64,000 nt of DNA from Bog-756 sp963710495 (GTDB lineage Bacteria > Actinomycetota > Acidimicrobiia > Acidimicrobiales > RAAP-2): the NCBI GenBank assembly GCA_963710495.1, contig CAVQAI010000011.1:1-64000 (forward strand), given 5' to 3'. The position numbers and the translations under genes were made by a program. The notes beneath the pieces are model-generated. The model had not been told where the DNA came from. It saw only the letters and a list, made by a program, of their open reading frames with translations, and ran no database searches. Below, piece after piece: positions 43,379 through 52,251 of the stretch; the stretch's first letter is position 1, and each line of letters opens with the position of its first letter.

Positions 43379-44020
43379 ATGGTCAGTCGCACTACTCAGC
43401 TCGTCAAGGCAGGTGATGGGAGTGCCCGGTCGGGCACCGTGGGAACAGCTCCCCCCACCCGGGGGATCGAGGAACCCAGGGAAGTCGCAGAGTCCATCGC
43501 TCTGGTTGATCGGGCGTTTGCTTTCGTCGATCTGTGCGGGTTCACGCGGTTCATGGCGACAAACGGGGAGCACGCGGCTATCGCCACGTTGAATCAGTTT
43601 CGCTCGTTGGCACGCGCCATCGCCGTGCGGCGCGGTGTGCTGGTGGCGAAGTGGCTGGGCGACGGTGCAATGATCGTCGGTCTTGAGGTCGGTCCAACGT
43701 TGGCGACCGCCGCGGAGCTGATCGGACGGTATGACGGATCGGTCATGCCGCTTCGCGGTGGGTTTGCTCATGGGCAAGCACTGATCGTTGACGGGGACGA
43801 CTACATCGGTCGACCTACAAACCTGGCTTCCCGCCTCTGTCAGGTTGCTCATCCCGAAGAGCTCTTGGCAGTGGGTTACCCCGCGGCGTCGCTTCCATCT
43901 TGGATCAGGGTGCTCGGCCTTCGGACCGTAACCCTTCCCGGACTGGGCCGTGTTCGCGACACGCAACGTCTAGGTCTCGTGCCGAATCTCGATCTACCCG
44001 ACATGTCAAGAGACGGGTGA
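43379..44020 (+). CDS. class III adenylate/guanylate cyclase, stand-alone catalytic domain
   Basis: 213 residues. FVDLCGFTRFM carries the first metal Asp; AKWLGDGAMIVG carries a Lys at the purine-selecting position and the second metal Asp; DGDDYIGRPTNLASRLCQ supplies the Asp, Asn and Arg of the transition-state region. All canonical catalytic residues are present, so it is probably active and Lys favours ATP. The first 38 residues are a polar leader, not a signal peptide; no membrane or sensor domain. Convergent with a second, fused cyclase 93 bases on. Confidence 0.9.
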   Translation: MVSRTTQLVKAGDGSARSGTVGTAPPTRGIEEPREVAESIALVDRAFAFVDLCGFTRFMATNGEHAAIATLNQFRSLARAIAVRRGVLVAKWLGDGAMIVGLEVGPTLATAAELIGRYDGSVMPLRGGFAHGQALIVDGDDYIGRPTNLASRLCQVAHPEELLAVGYPAASLPSWIRVLGLRTVTLPGLGRVRDTQRLGLVPNLDLPDMSRDG

Positions 44021-44112
44021 TGTGGGGATTGATTAGCCGAATTACACCCGTAACCCCTGACGAGCACGTCGGTTGCGGGAGTTCATGGCGGCCGGTCGTC
44101 CTGTATCCGGCA

Positions 44113-45457
44113 TCATGAGCCTGCAGCGTAGACCCGCCAGAGGCCCTCAACTCCCTTGAGCGAGTGCTCGCCCAGGTCCACCAAGGTGATGCTCGAACCG
44201 GCTACTAGATCTGCGACCGTCCGTGAGACAATGATGTCGCCGGGCTGGGCCGACCCTTGTATGCGTGCGGCAATGTGAACGGCAATCCCGGCCAGATCGT
44301 TTTCGATTAGTTCGCATTCTCCCGTATGAATGCCAGTCCGCAAGGAGAGCCCTAGTTGCTGGACCGAGTCGCGGATGACAGCGGCGCTGCGGATTGCGTC
44401 TGTCGGTGCGTCGAAGGTCGCAAGGATGCCATCACCAACGGTCTGGATCAGGCGCCCGCCATTGACATCGACGTGTCGTTGAGCGATCGAATAGTAGGTC
44501 TCAAGGGTCTCGCGCCACCTCCGGTCACCAACATGTTGGAGATGATCCGTGGACGCAACGATGTCCGAGAAGAGGACCGTGCTCAGCGCGCGAAGCGCAG
44601 GTCGTTGGCCACTCCTGCCCGTTAGGAACGTCTCGACGTCTCCAAGCAGTTCCTCAGTGTTGCCCAGGAAGAACGGGTGATCCTGACCGGGCAGCTCGAC
44701 GAGTCGCGATCCAGGAATGTGATCGTGGAGGTTGCGCCCGAACTCAACGCCCATTGAACCATTGTCCTTCCTGTGAAGGATGAGGGTGGGAGCACGAACC
44801 GAAGCGAGCACGGGCCGGACGTCCACAGAAAACAGCATTCTCTGGACGGCAGTGGCCATGCCGGGTCCGGCAGCCATGCGCTCACCTCGGGCGTACCAGC
44901 TACGAAGCCGCTCGTCTTGCGCTGAGCCGGGGGCGATGACGTTCATGCGCTGACCACGACCCCATCTCTGTTCGTTGAATGCCTCCAGGAAGCGCTCCAG
45001 GGTTACTTCAGGGATGCCAATCAGGTAGTCGTCATCCCGAGAAAGGCGTGCGAACGTGTTCGACAGAATGAGGGCGGACACCCGATCGGGATACGTGGCG
45101 GCAAACAGAATGGCTAATGGTCCACCTACCCCGTGGGCAAACAGCGCGGGAGTCGACGAGTTGGCGCTGTCGAGGGCAGCGGTCAGTTCCTCCAACCACC
45201 CGGCCAGAGATGGAACGTCGGAAGGGGCCATGGCGTCGGACGATCCGACCCCGCGCTTGGCATAGATGATGAGGCGGCTGAAGGATCCAAGCCGCCGATA
45301 GAACGGACCGAGGAGCGGGTCCGTGAAAACGTCTTCGACGCCGAAGAACCATTCTGGGATGAAGAGGATGTCCGGGGGGCCCTCGCCGATGGCGCGGTAT
45401 GCGACATGGCACCCCTTCGCCCGTCCTCGCATACCTCGTCTCGGAAGAACTGTCCAC
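44113..45457 (-). CDS. alpha/beta-hydrolase-like domain fused to class III cyclase (N-terminus frameshifted)
   Basis: The frame from ATG 45432 gives 439 residues. A GTG at 45457 in another frame encodes SSSETRYARTGEG, the normal start of this fusion family; removing one base in CCCC 45412-45415 joins them. Residues about 10-270 are a hydrolase fold (GEGPPDILFIPEWF, FAATYPDRVSALILSNT, GQDHPFFLG), but the GxSxG-type nucleophile position reads AHGVGG, with Gly in place of Ser. The C-terminal cyclase (STVLFSDIVASTDHLQHVGD, QTVGDGILATFDAP, GIAVHIAARIQGSAQPGD) keeps both metal Asp; the purine-selecting Lys is Gln. A sensor-type hydrolase module controlling cyclase output is inferred. Confidence 0.85.
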
Positions 45458-45507
45458 GGTGGGCCAGGCTAGCGACGGGTCCGAGTCAGTAGGGCAGAAT
45501 TACGAAC

Positions 45508-46005
45508 GTGAGCGTCGAGAGATGCCGAGAGTGCGGCTTCGACTCTGATAACTGGACCGATGCCGGTGCCATCGAAGCAATCCAGCACCTGTGGTTGCAG
45601 TGGACTACTGCCGTTGCTGGCTTGAGCCGTACTGATCAGATTCGGAGACCCATTGACCAGATGTGGTCCATCGCGGAGTACGCAGATCACGTCCGGGAGG
45701 TGCTCTTCGGGATGAGGTTTCTCCTCGATACGGCCATCGCACGACCCGGAACCGACCTTGGAGAGTCGCCGCCACAGGAGTTCGCTTCTCAGCCTCGACC
45801 GATTGATATTGAAGCGGCCCTGGATGGCATCGACCAGGAGGCACGCTCGTTGAGCCAGCAGCTATCCGAACTCCATTCCGACGACTGGTCCCTCGCCGTG
45901 ACATTCGACGGAACATCGGTCGATCCGCATTGGATCGCCCGCCACGGCGTGCACGATGCGACCCATCATCTTCTCGACATTGCCCGACTCCGCTCAGTTC
46001 TTTGA
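45508..46005 (+). CDS. DinB-like four-helix protein with N-terminal Cys motif
   Basis: 165 residues from GTG. CRECGFDSDNWTDAGAIEAI is a CxxC start typical of actinobacterial DinB_2 proteins. Four helices follow with IDQMWSIAEYADHVREVLFGM (His metal ligand) and HWIARHGVHDATHHLLDIAR (His cluster). Likely a metal-dependent thiol-transferase-like or damage-associated protein; substrate unknown. It diverges from the cyclase fusion with a 50-base gap. Confidence 0.85.
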   Translation: MSVERCRECGFDSDNWTDAGAIEAIQHLWLQWTTAVAGLSRTDQIRRPIDQMWSIAEYADHVREVLFGMRFLLDTAIARPGTDLGESPPQEFASQPRPIDIEAALDGIDQEARSLSQQLSELHSDDWSLAVTFDGTSVDPHWIARHGVHDATHHLLDIARLRSVL

Positions 46006-46083
46006 CGATTGGGGTGCGCTGCCCCAGAAGGCCGGACAGTGGCCACCTCGGACGCCCACAACGCGCGGCCCAGACCTGACTTC

Positions 46084-46641
46084 CTACGATGCACCACCTC
46101 TCTCAGGAGCGACCTCGACTGTCGCCAGAATCTGCTGCTCCAGGGCAACTTGCTGGAGATTGTTCGCAATAGTCCTAGGTGGTGGATCGGGACTGATCAT
46201 CACCCACTGGTCTACGCCGGGGAAGGTTGCAGTCATCGTTGCTTTCGACGTGTCGAGCACTACGAGTGCCCGGAGCCCGTGGATCAGCGTTGGCCTGCCG
46301 CCAGAGATGAGCCCCGTCTGCCCCTCGTATAGGTGAAGTCCGGACGGCGCATTGCTGCTCTCCAGGGGACAGCTGCATGCCACCGCTCCAGCTTGAGGCC
46401 CGTTATCCAGAGTGGCTGTGTTGGGCAGACCCCAGGAACATCGACAGGTTCCGTAGCCCACTGTCCAGGAAGAGGGGAGCTTGAATGACAGGCGTCCTGT
46501 GGTGACCGCCTGCTGCAGCGAAGCCGCCACGCGTGGTCGGGTTGTTGTGGTCGGTTGGGTCGATCGCGCTGCTTCTCCACACGCGGTGCCAAGGACCGCA
46601 ATGACGCACAGCGCTGATGTCCTCAATGATTTCGAGCTCAT
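46084..46641 (-). CDS. lipoprotein, unknown function
   Basis: 185 residues; AGGAAGGCGCG before ATG. Lipobox VLGTAC (Cys21) and a Thr-rich linker. The mature part has LSFKLPSSWTVGYGTCRCSW, VACSCPLESS and a helical C-terminus (NNLQQVALEQQILATV). Five Cys suggest disulfides outside the membrane. No family recognised. Confidence 0.78.
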   Translation of the reverse strand: MSSKSLRTSALCVIAVLGTACGEAARSTQPTTTTRPRVAASLQQAVTTGRLSFKLPSSWTVGYGTCRCSWGLPNTATLDNGPQAGAVACSCPLESSNAPSGLHLYEGQTGLISGGRPTLIHGLRALVVLDTSKATMTATFPGVDQWVMISPDPPPRTIANNLQQVALEQQILATVEVAPERGGAS

Positions 46642-47039
46642 CGCGCCTTCCTCGAACTACCGGCCCGACCCACCGCCGGTAGCGGCACCTCAGACAGGTG
46701 GATCGTGAATTCCTGACAGAACCAGCAAGAGCAGCAGACCGCTCTCGGACATCGGCCACAGTCTCAGGGGACCTTACCGTGCTGAGCAATCTCTGTGTCA
46801 CGACTAGGTGAACAGTTCGCGACACCTTGGCTCCGATGCGCCGCACAAGACGACGCGGAATGAGGCTCCAACGACCTACCTTTCGGGCACGGACCACCGG
46901 TCCACCCTCGGCATCAGTAGGGATGTCGCGTCCCCTCGTTACAGTCGAGGCGCCGCGTGCCGATAAGAGGGTGCACCCCTCGGACCAGAGTGAGGTTCTA
47001 GGGTCGGATCACGGAAGCCACCGGGTCGGAGGTTGGCAG
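46642..47039. other. intergenic, no gene seen
   Basis: 398 bases between divergent genes. A long minus-strand frame (to 46897) is Arg-rich and overlaps the lipoprotein's own promoter region; it is not supported. Confidence 0.4.
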
Positions 47040-47216
47040 ATGACAGAGAACGCTGTGTTTCGGGATTGCCCTAGCTGCGGCTCAGCAGACGTGCCGACGC
47101 TCGTTGTTCGGGGCCCAGTGATGAGTCTGCGTTGCAAGGCGTGTAGTTGTGAGTGGTCGGACAACCGGTCCAGCCTTGCCCGGGTCCCGCGGAGGCAGCG
47201 GATTCGCGGCTCATAG
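47040..47216 (+). CDS. small zinc-ribbon protein
   Basis: 58 residues; GTCGGAGGTTGGCAG before ATG. FRDCPSCGSADVPTLVVRGP, then SLRCKACSCEWSDN: two CxxC pairs with the same spacing logic and the PTLVVRG phrase as the 14.7 kb protein. It lies 20 bases upstream of the phosphodiesterase-like gene on the same strand, so the two are probably co-transcribed. Confidence 0.78.
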   Translation: MTENAVFRDCPSCGSADVPTLVVRGPVMSLRCKACSCEWSDNRSSLARVPRRQRIRGS

Positions 47217-47236
47217 CACGGGAGAGGGAGGACGGT

Positions 47237-48049
47237 TTGGCTGAGCACGTTCTCATCCAAATATCCGACGTCCATCTCACCGCTGAGGGTTCGCTGCTAC
47301 CGGGGGTGCGTCCTCGCGACAATCTCCTCACCGGCTTGACACGGCTCGCTGAAGCCCACCTCGAACCGCACATCTTCATTCTCACCGGTGATCTGGCTGA
47401 CACCGGTGAACCGGGGTGTTACCAGGACCTGGCGCAGATCATGGACGACGCGGCGGAGCGGACCGGAGCAAGCGTCGTCTATCTACCCGGCAATCACGAT
47501 GTCCATTCCGAGTTCCGTCGTCACCTGCTTGGTTGGTCTTCGACGTCTGGTGCGATCAACCAGGTCCACTGGTGCGGTGACCTCCGGGTCGTGTGCATCG
47601 ATTCGGTGGTTCCGGGTCAGGAGTACGGAGCGCTTACGAACGAGACACTGGGATTCCTGCAGGACACTCTCGCAACCTCAGCTCCCGGTGGCACGGTACT
47701 TGCCCTTCACCATCCTCCGATTCCGTCTCCCATCAGACCCATGTCACAGCTCAGACTGCGAGAGCCTGAGAGGTTGGCGGAGGTGATCGCCGGGTCAGAT
47801 GTGCGAGTTATTCTTTGCGGCCACAACCATCACGAGGGCCTCGGTAGCCTCGGCTCGGTCCCCGTGTGGGTCTCCCCGTCGGTCGCATATCGCATGGATG
47901 TGCTGTACCGAGAGGAGTTCCGCAAGATTCCGGGTGCTGCATTCTCACAGGTGGACCTCGTGGACGGTGAGGTGAATCTGAGCGTCGTCTCCATTCCTAT
48001 CGGCGGCTCGGAGGGGGACGGAATGCTCAGCCAGTTGGGCCACGGGTAG
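47237..48049 (+). CDS. calcineurin-like phosphoesterase, CpdA-type
   Basis: 270 residues from a TTG with GGGAGGACGG directly upstream; the frame extends back to 47153 but overlaps the zinc-ribbon gene. Complete metallophosphoesterase signature: ISDVHLT, LTGDLADTG, YLPGNHDVH, LALHHPPIP, LCGHNHHEG, providing the Asp, His and Asn ligands of a dinuclear metal site. The closest pattern is cyclic-3',5'-AMP phosphodiesterase (CpdA/Rv0805 type). Hydrolysis of cyclic nucleotides is likely but such enzymes are promiscuous. Two nucleotide cyclases lie within 4 kb upstream. Confidence 0.88.
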   Translation: MAEHVLIQISDVHLTAEGSLLPGVRPRDNLLTGLTRLAEAHLEPHIFILTGDLADTGEPGCYQDLAQIMDDAAERTGASVVYLPGNHDVHSEFRRHLLGWSSTSGAINQVHWCGDLRVVCIDSVVPGQEYGALTNETLGFLQDTLATSAPGGTVLALHHPPIPSPIRPMSQLRLREPERLAEVIAGSDVRVILCGHNHHEGLGSLGSVPVWVSPSVAYRMDVLYREEFRKIPGAAFSQVDLVDGEVNLSVVSIPIGGSEGDGMLSQLGHG

Positions 48050-48134
48050 CCGAACGCTGGCCATCTCCGCGAGCATCACGGACGAGACTTCAGAAGGCAT
48101 TGAGCTGCAGGCCGTTCATCTACCATGATCGGCC

Positions 48135-48623
48135 GTGGCTGCGGTGTGCACGTGCTGCGCGACATCAGTGGATTGGTGGGTCAAGCTCCGCTCGCACCGA
48201 GATCTGCCGATCTGCCACAACTGCCTCGGCGGGCTGAACGGACAGCGAGACGGCCAAGTGCAACTGATGGTGGGCACTTGGCTGATCACGGGGTTCGAGC
48301 CGATCTTCAAGGTCGCCGATGTGACTCGCTCGGTCGCTTGGTTCGAACGTGCAGGCTTCGAGGTGTCGTTCCACGATGAAACCTATGTCTTTGCGCACCG
48401 GGATCGGGACCTTACAGTGCACCTTGCCAAAGCTGTAGGAGGCGAATCTCCGGGTCACGGTGCTCTCTACATCCACTGTCAAGACGCCGACCGGGTGGCC
48501 GACGAGTGGCGACAGGTGGGGATCGATGTAGACGGCCCGCGGGACGAGGACTACGGGAAGCGGGAGGGCTCCGTCAGCGATCCCGACGGAAACGTGGTCC
48601 GCTTCGGGAGCCCCATCCGCTGA
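48135..48623 (+). CDS. zinc-ribbon/VOC (glyoxalase-bleomycin resistance) fusion
   Basis: 162 residues from GTG. The N-terminal CTCCATSVDWWVKLRSHRDL then ICHNCLGGLNGQ carries two CxxC pairs and conserved Trp. From residue about 46 a VOC domain follows: ITGFEPIFKVADVTRSVAWFERAGFEVSF, FAHRDRDLTVHLAK, GALYIHCQDADRVADEWRQVGIDV, EGSVSDPDGNVVRFGSP. Ligand residues of a classic glyoxalase metal site are only partly evident. The fused ribbon is unusual for such a short VOC protein. Confidence 0.83.
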   Translation: MAAVCTCCATSVDWWVKLRSHRDLPICHNCLGGLNGQRDGQVQLMVGTWLITGFEPIFKVADVTRSVAWFERAGFEVSFHDETYVFAHRDRDLTVHLAKAVGGESPGHGALYIHCQDADRVADEWRQVGIDVDGPRDEDYGKREGSVSDPDGNVVRFGSPIR

Positions 48624-48862
48624 CGCACCCGATCCTCTAGCCGTGCATCCACGACGGTGATGGGGCTCTTGACCTGCGACGAGGTCGTCCCTCTGGGCTC
48701 GCCGTGCATCGTCGGCAGGCCGCCAGGCCCGGTTCACGCACGGCAAACATCGGAACGCGGCGCGCTCCTCGAGTCGCGCTCATCATCGTGGCGGTGGAGA
48801 GCGCCGACCACAGATCCGGTCGCCCAGCGACCACCGCGAGGAGAAGCCCGACAGCGCTCTCC

Positions 48863-50242
48863 TCATTCCGAGACTCTCGACATCTGCGGGTCCATCGGTC
48901 CCCCGGGTGGCGGCATGTTCGTGATCGCCATGCTGAGTGCCGTCAGGGCGGCGCCGTAGATTCCCGAAAAGCTGGGGAATGGCTGAATTGTGTCGCTCAG
49001 CACTTCGATCGGAACATGCGCGCGGATGGCCAGGGTCGCCTGTTGCAACCATTCGCCTGCATCCGGTCCCAGCGCGTAGGCACCGGTCAGTCGTTGACCG
49101 TCGCTGAGCAAGGTCAGGAACCCGTTGGTTTCGGCGTACGAGTGGGTGTAGGTGGCGGTCTTCGGCACCTCTGACAGAGCAGCGCTGGCGCTGTACGTCG
49201 CTTCTGCCGCACCCACCGCCGCCGCCTGCGGATCTGTATAGGTGACTCGGGGAACGGCTTCGTAGTTCGCCGGACGCGCCTCACCGGCGATGTTGGCGGC
49301 GACGACGTCACCCTCGTATTCGCCGACATGGGTCAGCGGCCAGATGCCATTGACGTCGCCGATCGCCCAAAGACGATCACCGGCTCGCAAGTGATCATCA
49401 ACCGGAATACCTTTTGGATTGGCCTCGACGCCGACTGTCTCGAGGCCGATGCCCTCGACGCGCGGCCGCCGGCCGGTCGCCACGAGCAACCGGTCACCTC
49501 GCAATTCGACACCGTCATCGAACTGCAGCACGAAGTCGTCCCCGTCTCGCTGTGCCGCTGCAGCGGGCCTGCCGAGCATGAGCTCGATACCGTCCCGCTG
49601 CAGGGCCTCACCGAGCGCTTGACCGAGCTGTGCCGGCTCCCGGGGAATGACACGATCTGCCCCCTCAATGATCGTGGCCTCACCGCCGAGTCGTCGAACG
49701 ACCTGCGCAAGCTCGACCCCTGCGGACCCTCCACCCAGGACGAGCAGCCGACGCGGGACCGTTTTCATGCTCGTCGCCTCTCGAGTTCCCCAGAGTCCCT
49801 CGAGCTCGCGGAGTCCTGGGAGAGGTGGCACGATCGGGTCCGAGCCCGTCGCCACGACGATGTGGTCTGCAGTATGGCGCATGCCATCGACCTCGATCAC
49901 GCCGGGACCGGCCAGCCGTCCGGTGCCTCGCAAGAGGTCGATGTTGCGATCCGTGAGCCAGCGCTCCTGTCCGGTGTCGAAGTAGTCCGACACCATGAAG
50001 TCCCGCCAGTCCAACGCCGCTTGGACGTCCACCTGCGCACTCGCACCCACTTCACGCGCACCCTGTACCGCCTCGCCCGGACGAAGCAGCGATTTCGACG
50101 GTATGCACGCCCAGTAGGAGCACTCACCGCCGACCAACTCCCGCTCCACGACAGCGACGCGTTGCCCGCGTGCAGCCAACGCTGCCGCGCAGTGCTCGCC
50201 GGGCGCCCCGCCGCCGAGGACGATCACGTCGTAATCGCTCAC
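48863..50242 (-). CDS. NAD(P)/FAD pyridine nucleotide-disulfide oxidoreductase
   Basis: 459 residues; the GTG overlaps the upstream VOC stop (GTGA). SDYDVIVLGGGAPGEHCAAALAARG binds FAD; GGECSYWACIPSKSLL carries the redox Cys pair (C-x4-C) with non-standard SYWA between them; LVLGGGSAGVELAQVVRRLG binds NAD(P)H; the ATGRRPRVEGIGLE and WAIGDVNGIWPLTHVGEYEG boxes follow. The dimerisation domain is present, but the active-site HPT-type motif of lipoamide dehydrogenase is not obvious near the C-terminus. A mercuric-reductase/dihydrolipoamide-dehydrogenase-like reductase of unknown substrate. Confidence 0.9.
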   Translation of the reverse strand: MSDYDVIVLGGGAPGEHCAAALAARGQRVAVVERELVGGECSYWACIPSKSLLRPGEAVQGAREVGASAQVDVQAALDWRDFMVSDYFDTGQERWLTDRNIDLLRGTGRLAGPGVIEVDGMRHTADHIVVATGSDPIVPPLPGLRELEGLWGTREATSMKTVPRRLLVLGGGSAGVELAQVVRRLGGEATIIEGADRVIPREPAQLGQALGEALQRDGIELMLGRPAAAAQRDGDDFVLQFDDGVELRGDRLLVATGRRPRVEGIGLETVGVEANPKGIPVDDHLRAGDRLWAIGDVNGIWPLTHVGEYEGDVVAANIAGEARPANYEAVPRVTYTDPQAAAVGAAEATYSASAALSEVPKTATYTHSYAETNGFLTLLSDGQRLTGAYALGPDAGEWLQQATLAIRAHVPIEVLSDTIQPFPSFSGIYGAALTALSMAITNMPPPGGPMDPQMSRVSE

Positions 50243-50916
50243 AGGGGGAGTTCCGTACCGGCTTGTTCCCGTACCATGTAGTCCGCATACCAGTCGGGCC
50301 AGTTCGGGTCGGCTTCGCCGATGCGCTTCTCGTGCTCGCCGTGGGCGGCTGAGGCACGCCGGAGCGCACTTGCCAGGTCGCTGGTGGACGTGAATGAGGT
50401 CACGGAAGGGTCGATCCGACCCGGCAATCGTGCGGTGATCTCCTGGAGGAGCCAACCGTTGCCATCAGGGTCGGCGAACGTGACGAACGTGTTGTAGCTT
50501 GCGTGACCCGGATCGGGGCCGTTCACACGGCCGCCCGAGCCCTCAGGTTGGAACTGAGCACCCGGCGTGGCCGAATGGAAGACGACGCTCACCTCGGCAC
50601 CATTCTCGGAGAGCTCGTCGCGGGCAGTCTCGATATCGGAGACGATGAGGTACAACCCACGTGCCGAGCCAGGCGCAGCCGTGGTGATGTTCGAGCCGAA
50701 TTGAACCGAGCAGTCCGATCCGGGGGGCGTGAACTGTACGACTCGGAAGCCGTTGTCGAACGAGAAGTCGGCGTCGAGCCGCCAACCGAGCCTCGCGTAG
50801 AATTCCTTCGAGCGGTCTACGTCGGAGACCGGGATGACCACCGCCTCGAACTTCAAGTCGACGGTCGCAATGCTGGCCCCGGCTGCCTTGCTGCCTTGTT
50901 GCTCGGTCGTGCTCAT
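50239..50916 (-). CDS. VOC-family protein with C-terminal helical extension
   Basis: 225 residues; GAGGAGGCAGCC before ATG. DLKFEAVVIPVSDVDRSKEFYARLGWRLDADF, FTPPGSDCSVQFG, GLYLIVSDIETARDELSENGAEVS, FVTFADPDGNGWLLQEI form a full VOC unit. Residues about 170-225 add a helical, Trp-rich extension (ALRRASAAHGEHEKRIGEADPNWPDWYADYMVREQ) that recurs in actinobacterial relatives. Translationally coupled to the flavoprotein, suggesting one redox or detoxification unit. Confidence 0.88.
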   Translation of the reverse strand: MSTTEQQGSKAAGASIATVDLKFEAVVIPVSDVDRSKEFYARLGWRLDADFSFDNGFRVVQFTPPGSDCSVQFGSNITTAAPGSARGLYLIVSDIETARDELSENGAEVSVVFHSATPGAQFQPEGSGGRVNGPDPGHASYNTFVTFADPDGNGWLLQEITARLPGRIDPSVTSFTSTSDLASALRRASAAHGEHEKRIGEADPNWPDWYADYMVREQAGTELPL

Positions 50917-51216
50917 GGCTGCCTCCTCGGCTGGCGGTCAGGGACGATTGTCGCGCTCTTGCCGTCTTGACGCATATCGGATTGCGGGGCCCTCGACGTC
51001 CTCACAGACCGCCGCTACCGGGGAGTTGAGCGGACGCGGAGCCTGTCAACCGAGCTCACGGCAGGCACGGCCAGCCACCCGGGTGGACCTCTCGACACCA
51101 CGGACGGAGCCGAGCCTCTGCCCGCAAGGCTCAACCGGGCACTTCAAGGGCGGTACCGAGCGGCGCGCGGCGTCGGTCAGACAGCCCGGCCATCCTCAGA
51201 GTGTCATGCTGGTGGC
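50917..51216. other. intergenic between divergent genes
   Basis: 300 bases of GC-rich sequence between the VOC and ABC-transporter starts; presumably both promoters. No gene or clear dyad was identified. Confidence 0.35.
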
Positions 51217-52251
51217 ATGGCGGAGACGCCCGTCGATGATGCCGAGCCGGCCGCCGACGCCGCCACCTCGGTACCCGATTCCGACCCAGATCAGAGGTCC
51301 ATTGACTCGACCTCCGCTCGGCACGACGATGTCACGGGCTCTCGCCCTGTCATCGAGGTCCGGGGCCTGCGCATGTCCTACGGGAGTCTCGACGCGGTGG
51401 ACGGGATCGACCTCACGGTTCATGCCGGGGAGGTATTCGCATTCCTCGGGCCCAATGGCGCCGGCAAGACGACGACCGTGGAGATCCTGGAGGGGTTCCG
51501 CCGTCGCAGTGCCGGTGAGGTTGCAGTTCTCGGTGAGGACCCGGCACGGGCAGGCGGCGAGTGGCGAGCCCGAATCGGAGTTGTCTTACAGGAGTGCGAA
51601 CCGGAACCCGAGCTGAGCGTCGAAGAGTGCGTCTCGCTGTATGCGGGCTACTACCCCAAATCGCGCACGATCGGTGACACCCTCGATCTCGTCGGGCTCG
51701 CCGACTGCCCAGCCGCGAGGTGCAGCCAGCTTTCCGGCGGCCAGCGGCGGCGGCTCGACCTCGCCCTGGCCCTGGTCGGTGATCCGGAGCTGTTGTTCCT
51801 CGACGAGCCGACGACCGGCTTTGACCCCTCGGCGCGCCGGGTCGCCTGGGATGTCATCTCCGGTCTCCGTAACCTGGGGAAGACCATTCTCTTGACCACC
51901 CATTACATGGAGGAGGCGGAACGCCTGGCTGACCGGATCGCAGTGATCGCCAAGGGACGCATTGTCGCCGAGGGCACAGCCGCCAGCATCGGCGAACGGG
52001 CGACGAAGGCGTCCACGATCCGTTTCACCTTGCCGCCCAGCATGACCTGGGCCGACCTGCCGCCTGCGTTGGCCTCGGCCGCGATCGCCACCGCGGACGG
52101 CGCGGTCGAGGCCCGGACGACAAGCCCGCTGCCACTCGTCGGCGTCCTGGCGGCCTGGGCGGACGAGCGGCGCGTCGACCTCCCCGACCTGGAGGTCACC
52201 CGGCCGACCCTCGAGGACGTCTACCTCGAGCTGACCGAGACCAGCACATGA
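51217..52251 (+). CDS. ABC transporter ATP-binding protein
   Basis: 344 residues with a 40-residue acidic/Ser-rich leader. Walker A GPNGAGKTT, the Q-loop VVLQECEPEPELSVEE, signature LSGGQRRRLDLALAL, Walker B LLFLDEPTTGFDP, and switch His in LTTHYMEEAERLADR. A C-terminal about 80-residue regulatory domain ends PTLEDVYLELTET, as in DrrA/CcmA-type multidrug or antibiotic exporters. Overlaps the permease gene by ATGA. Confidence 0.94.
   Translation: MAETPVDDAEPAADAATSVPDSDPDQRSIDSTSARHDDVTGSRPVIEVRGLRMSYGSLDAVDGIDLTVHAGEVFAFLGPNGAGKTTTVEILEGFRRRSAGEVAVLGEDPARAGGEWRARIGVVLQECEPEPELSVEECVSLYAGYYPKSRTIGDTLDLVGLADCPAARCSQLSGGQRRRLDLALALVGDPELLFLDEPTTGFDPSARRVAWDVISGLRNLGKTILLTTHYMEEAERLADRIAVIAKGRIVAEGTAASIGERATKASTIRFTLPPSMTWADLPPALASAAIATADGAVEARTTSPLPLVGVLAAWADERRVDLPDLEVTRPTLEDVYLELTETST

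Noticed and set aside
46403..46897. Long minus-strand frame upstream of the lipoprotein
   Set aside because: Overlaps the lipoprotein gene in another frame and is Arg/Ser-biased without motifs.
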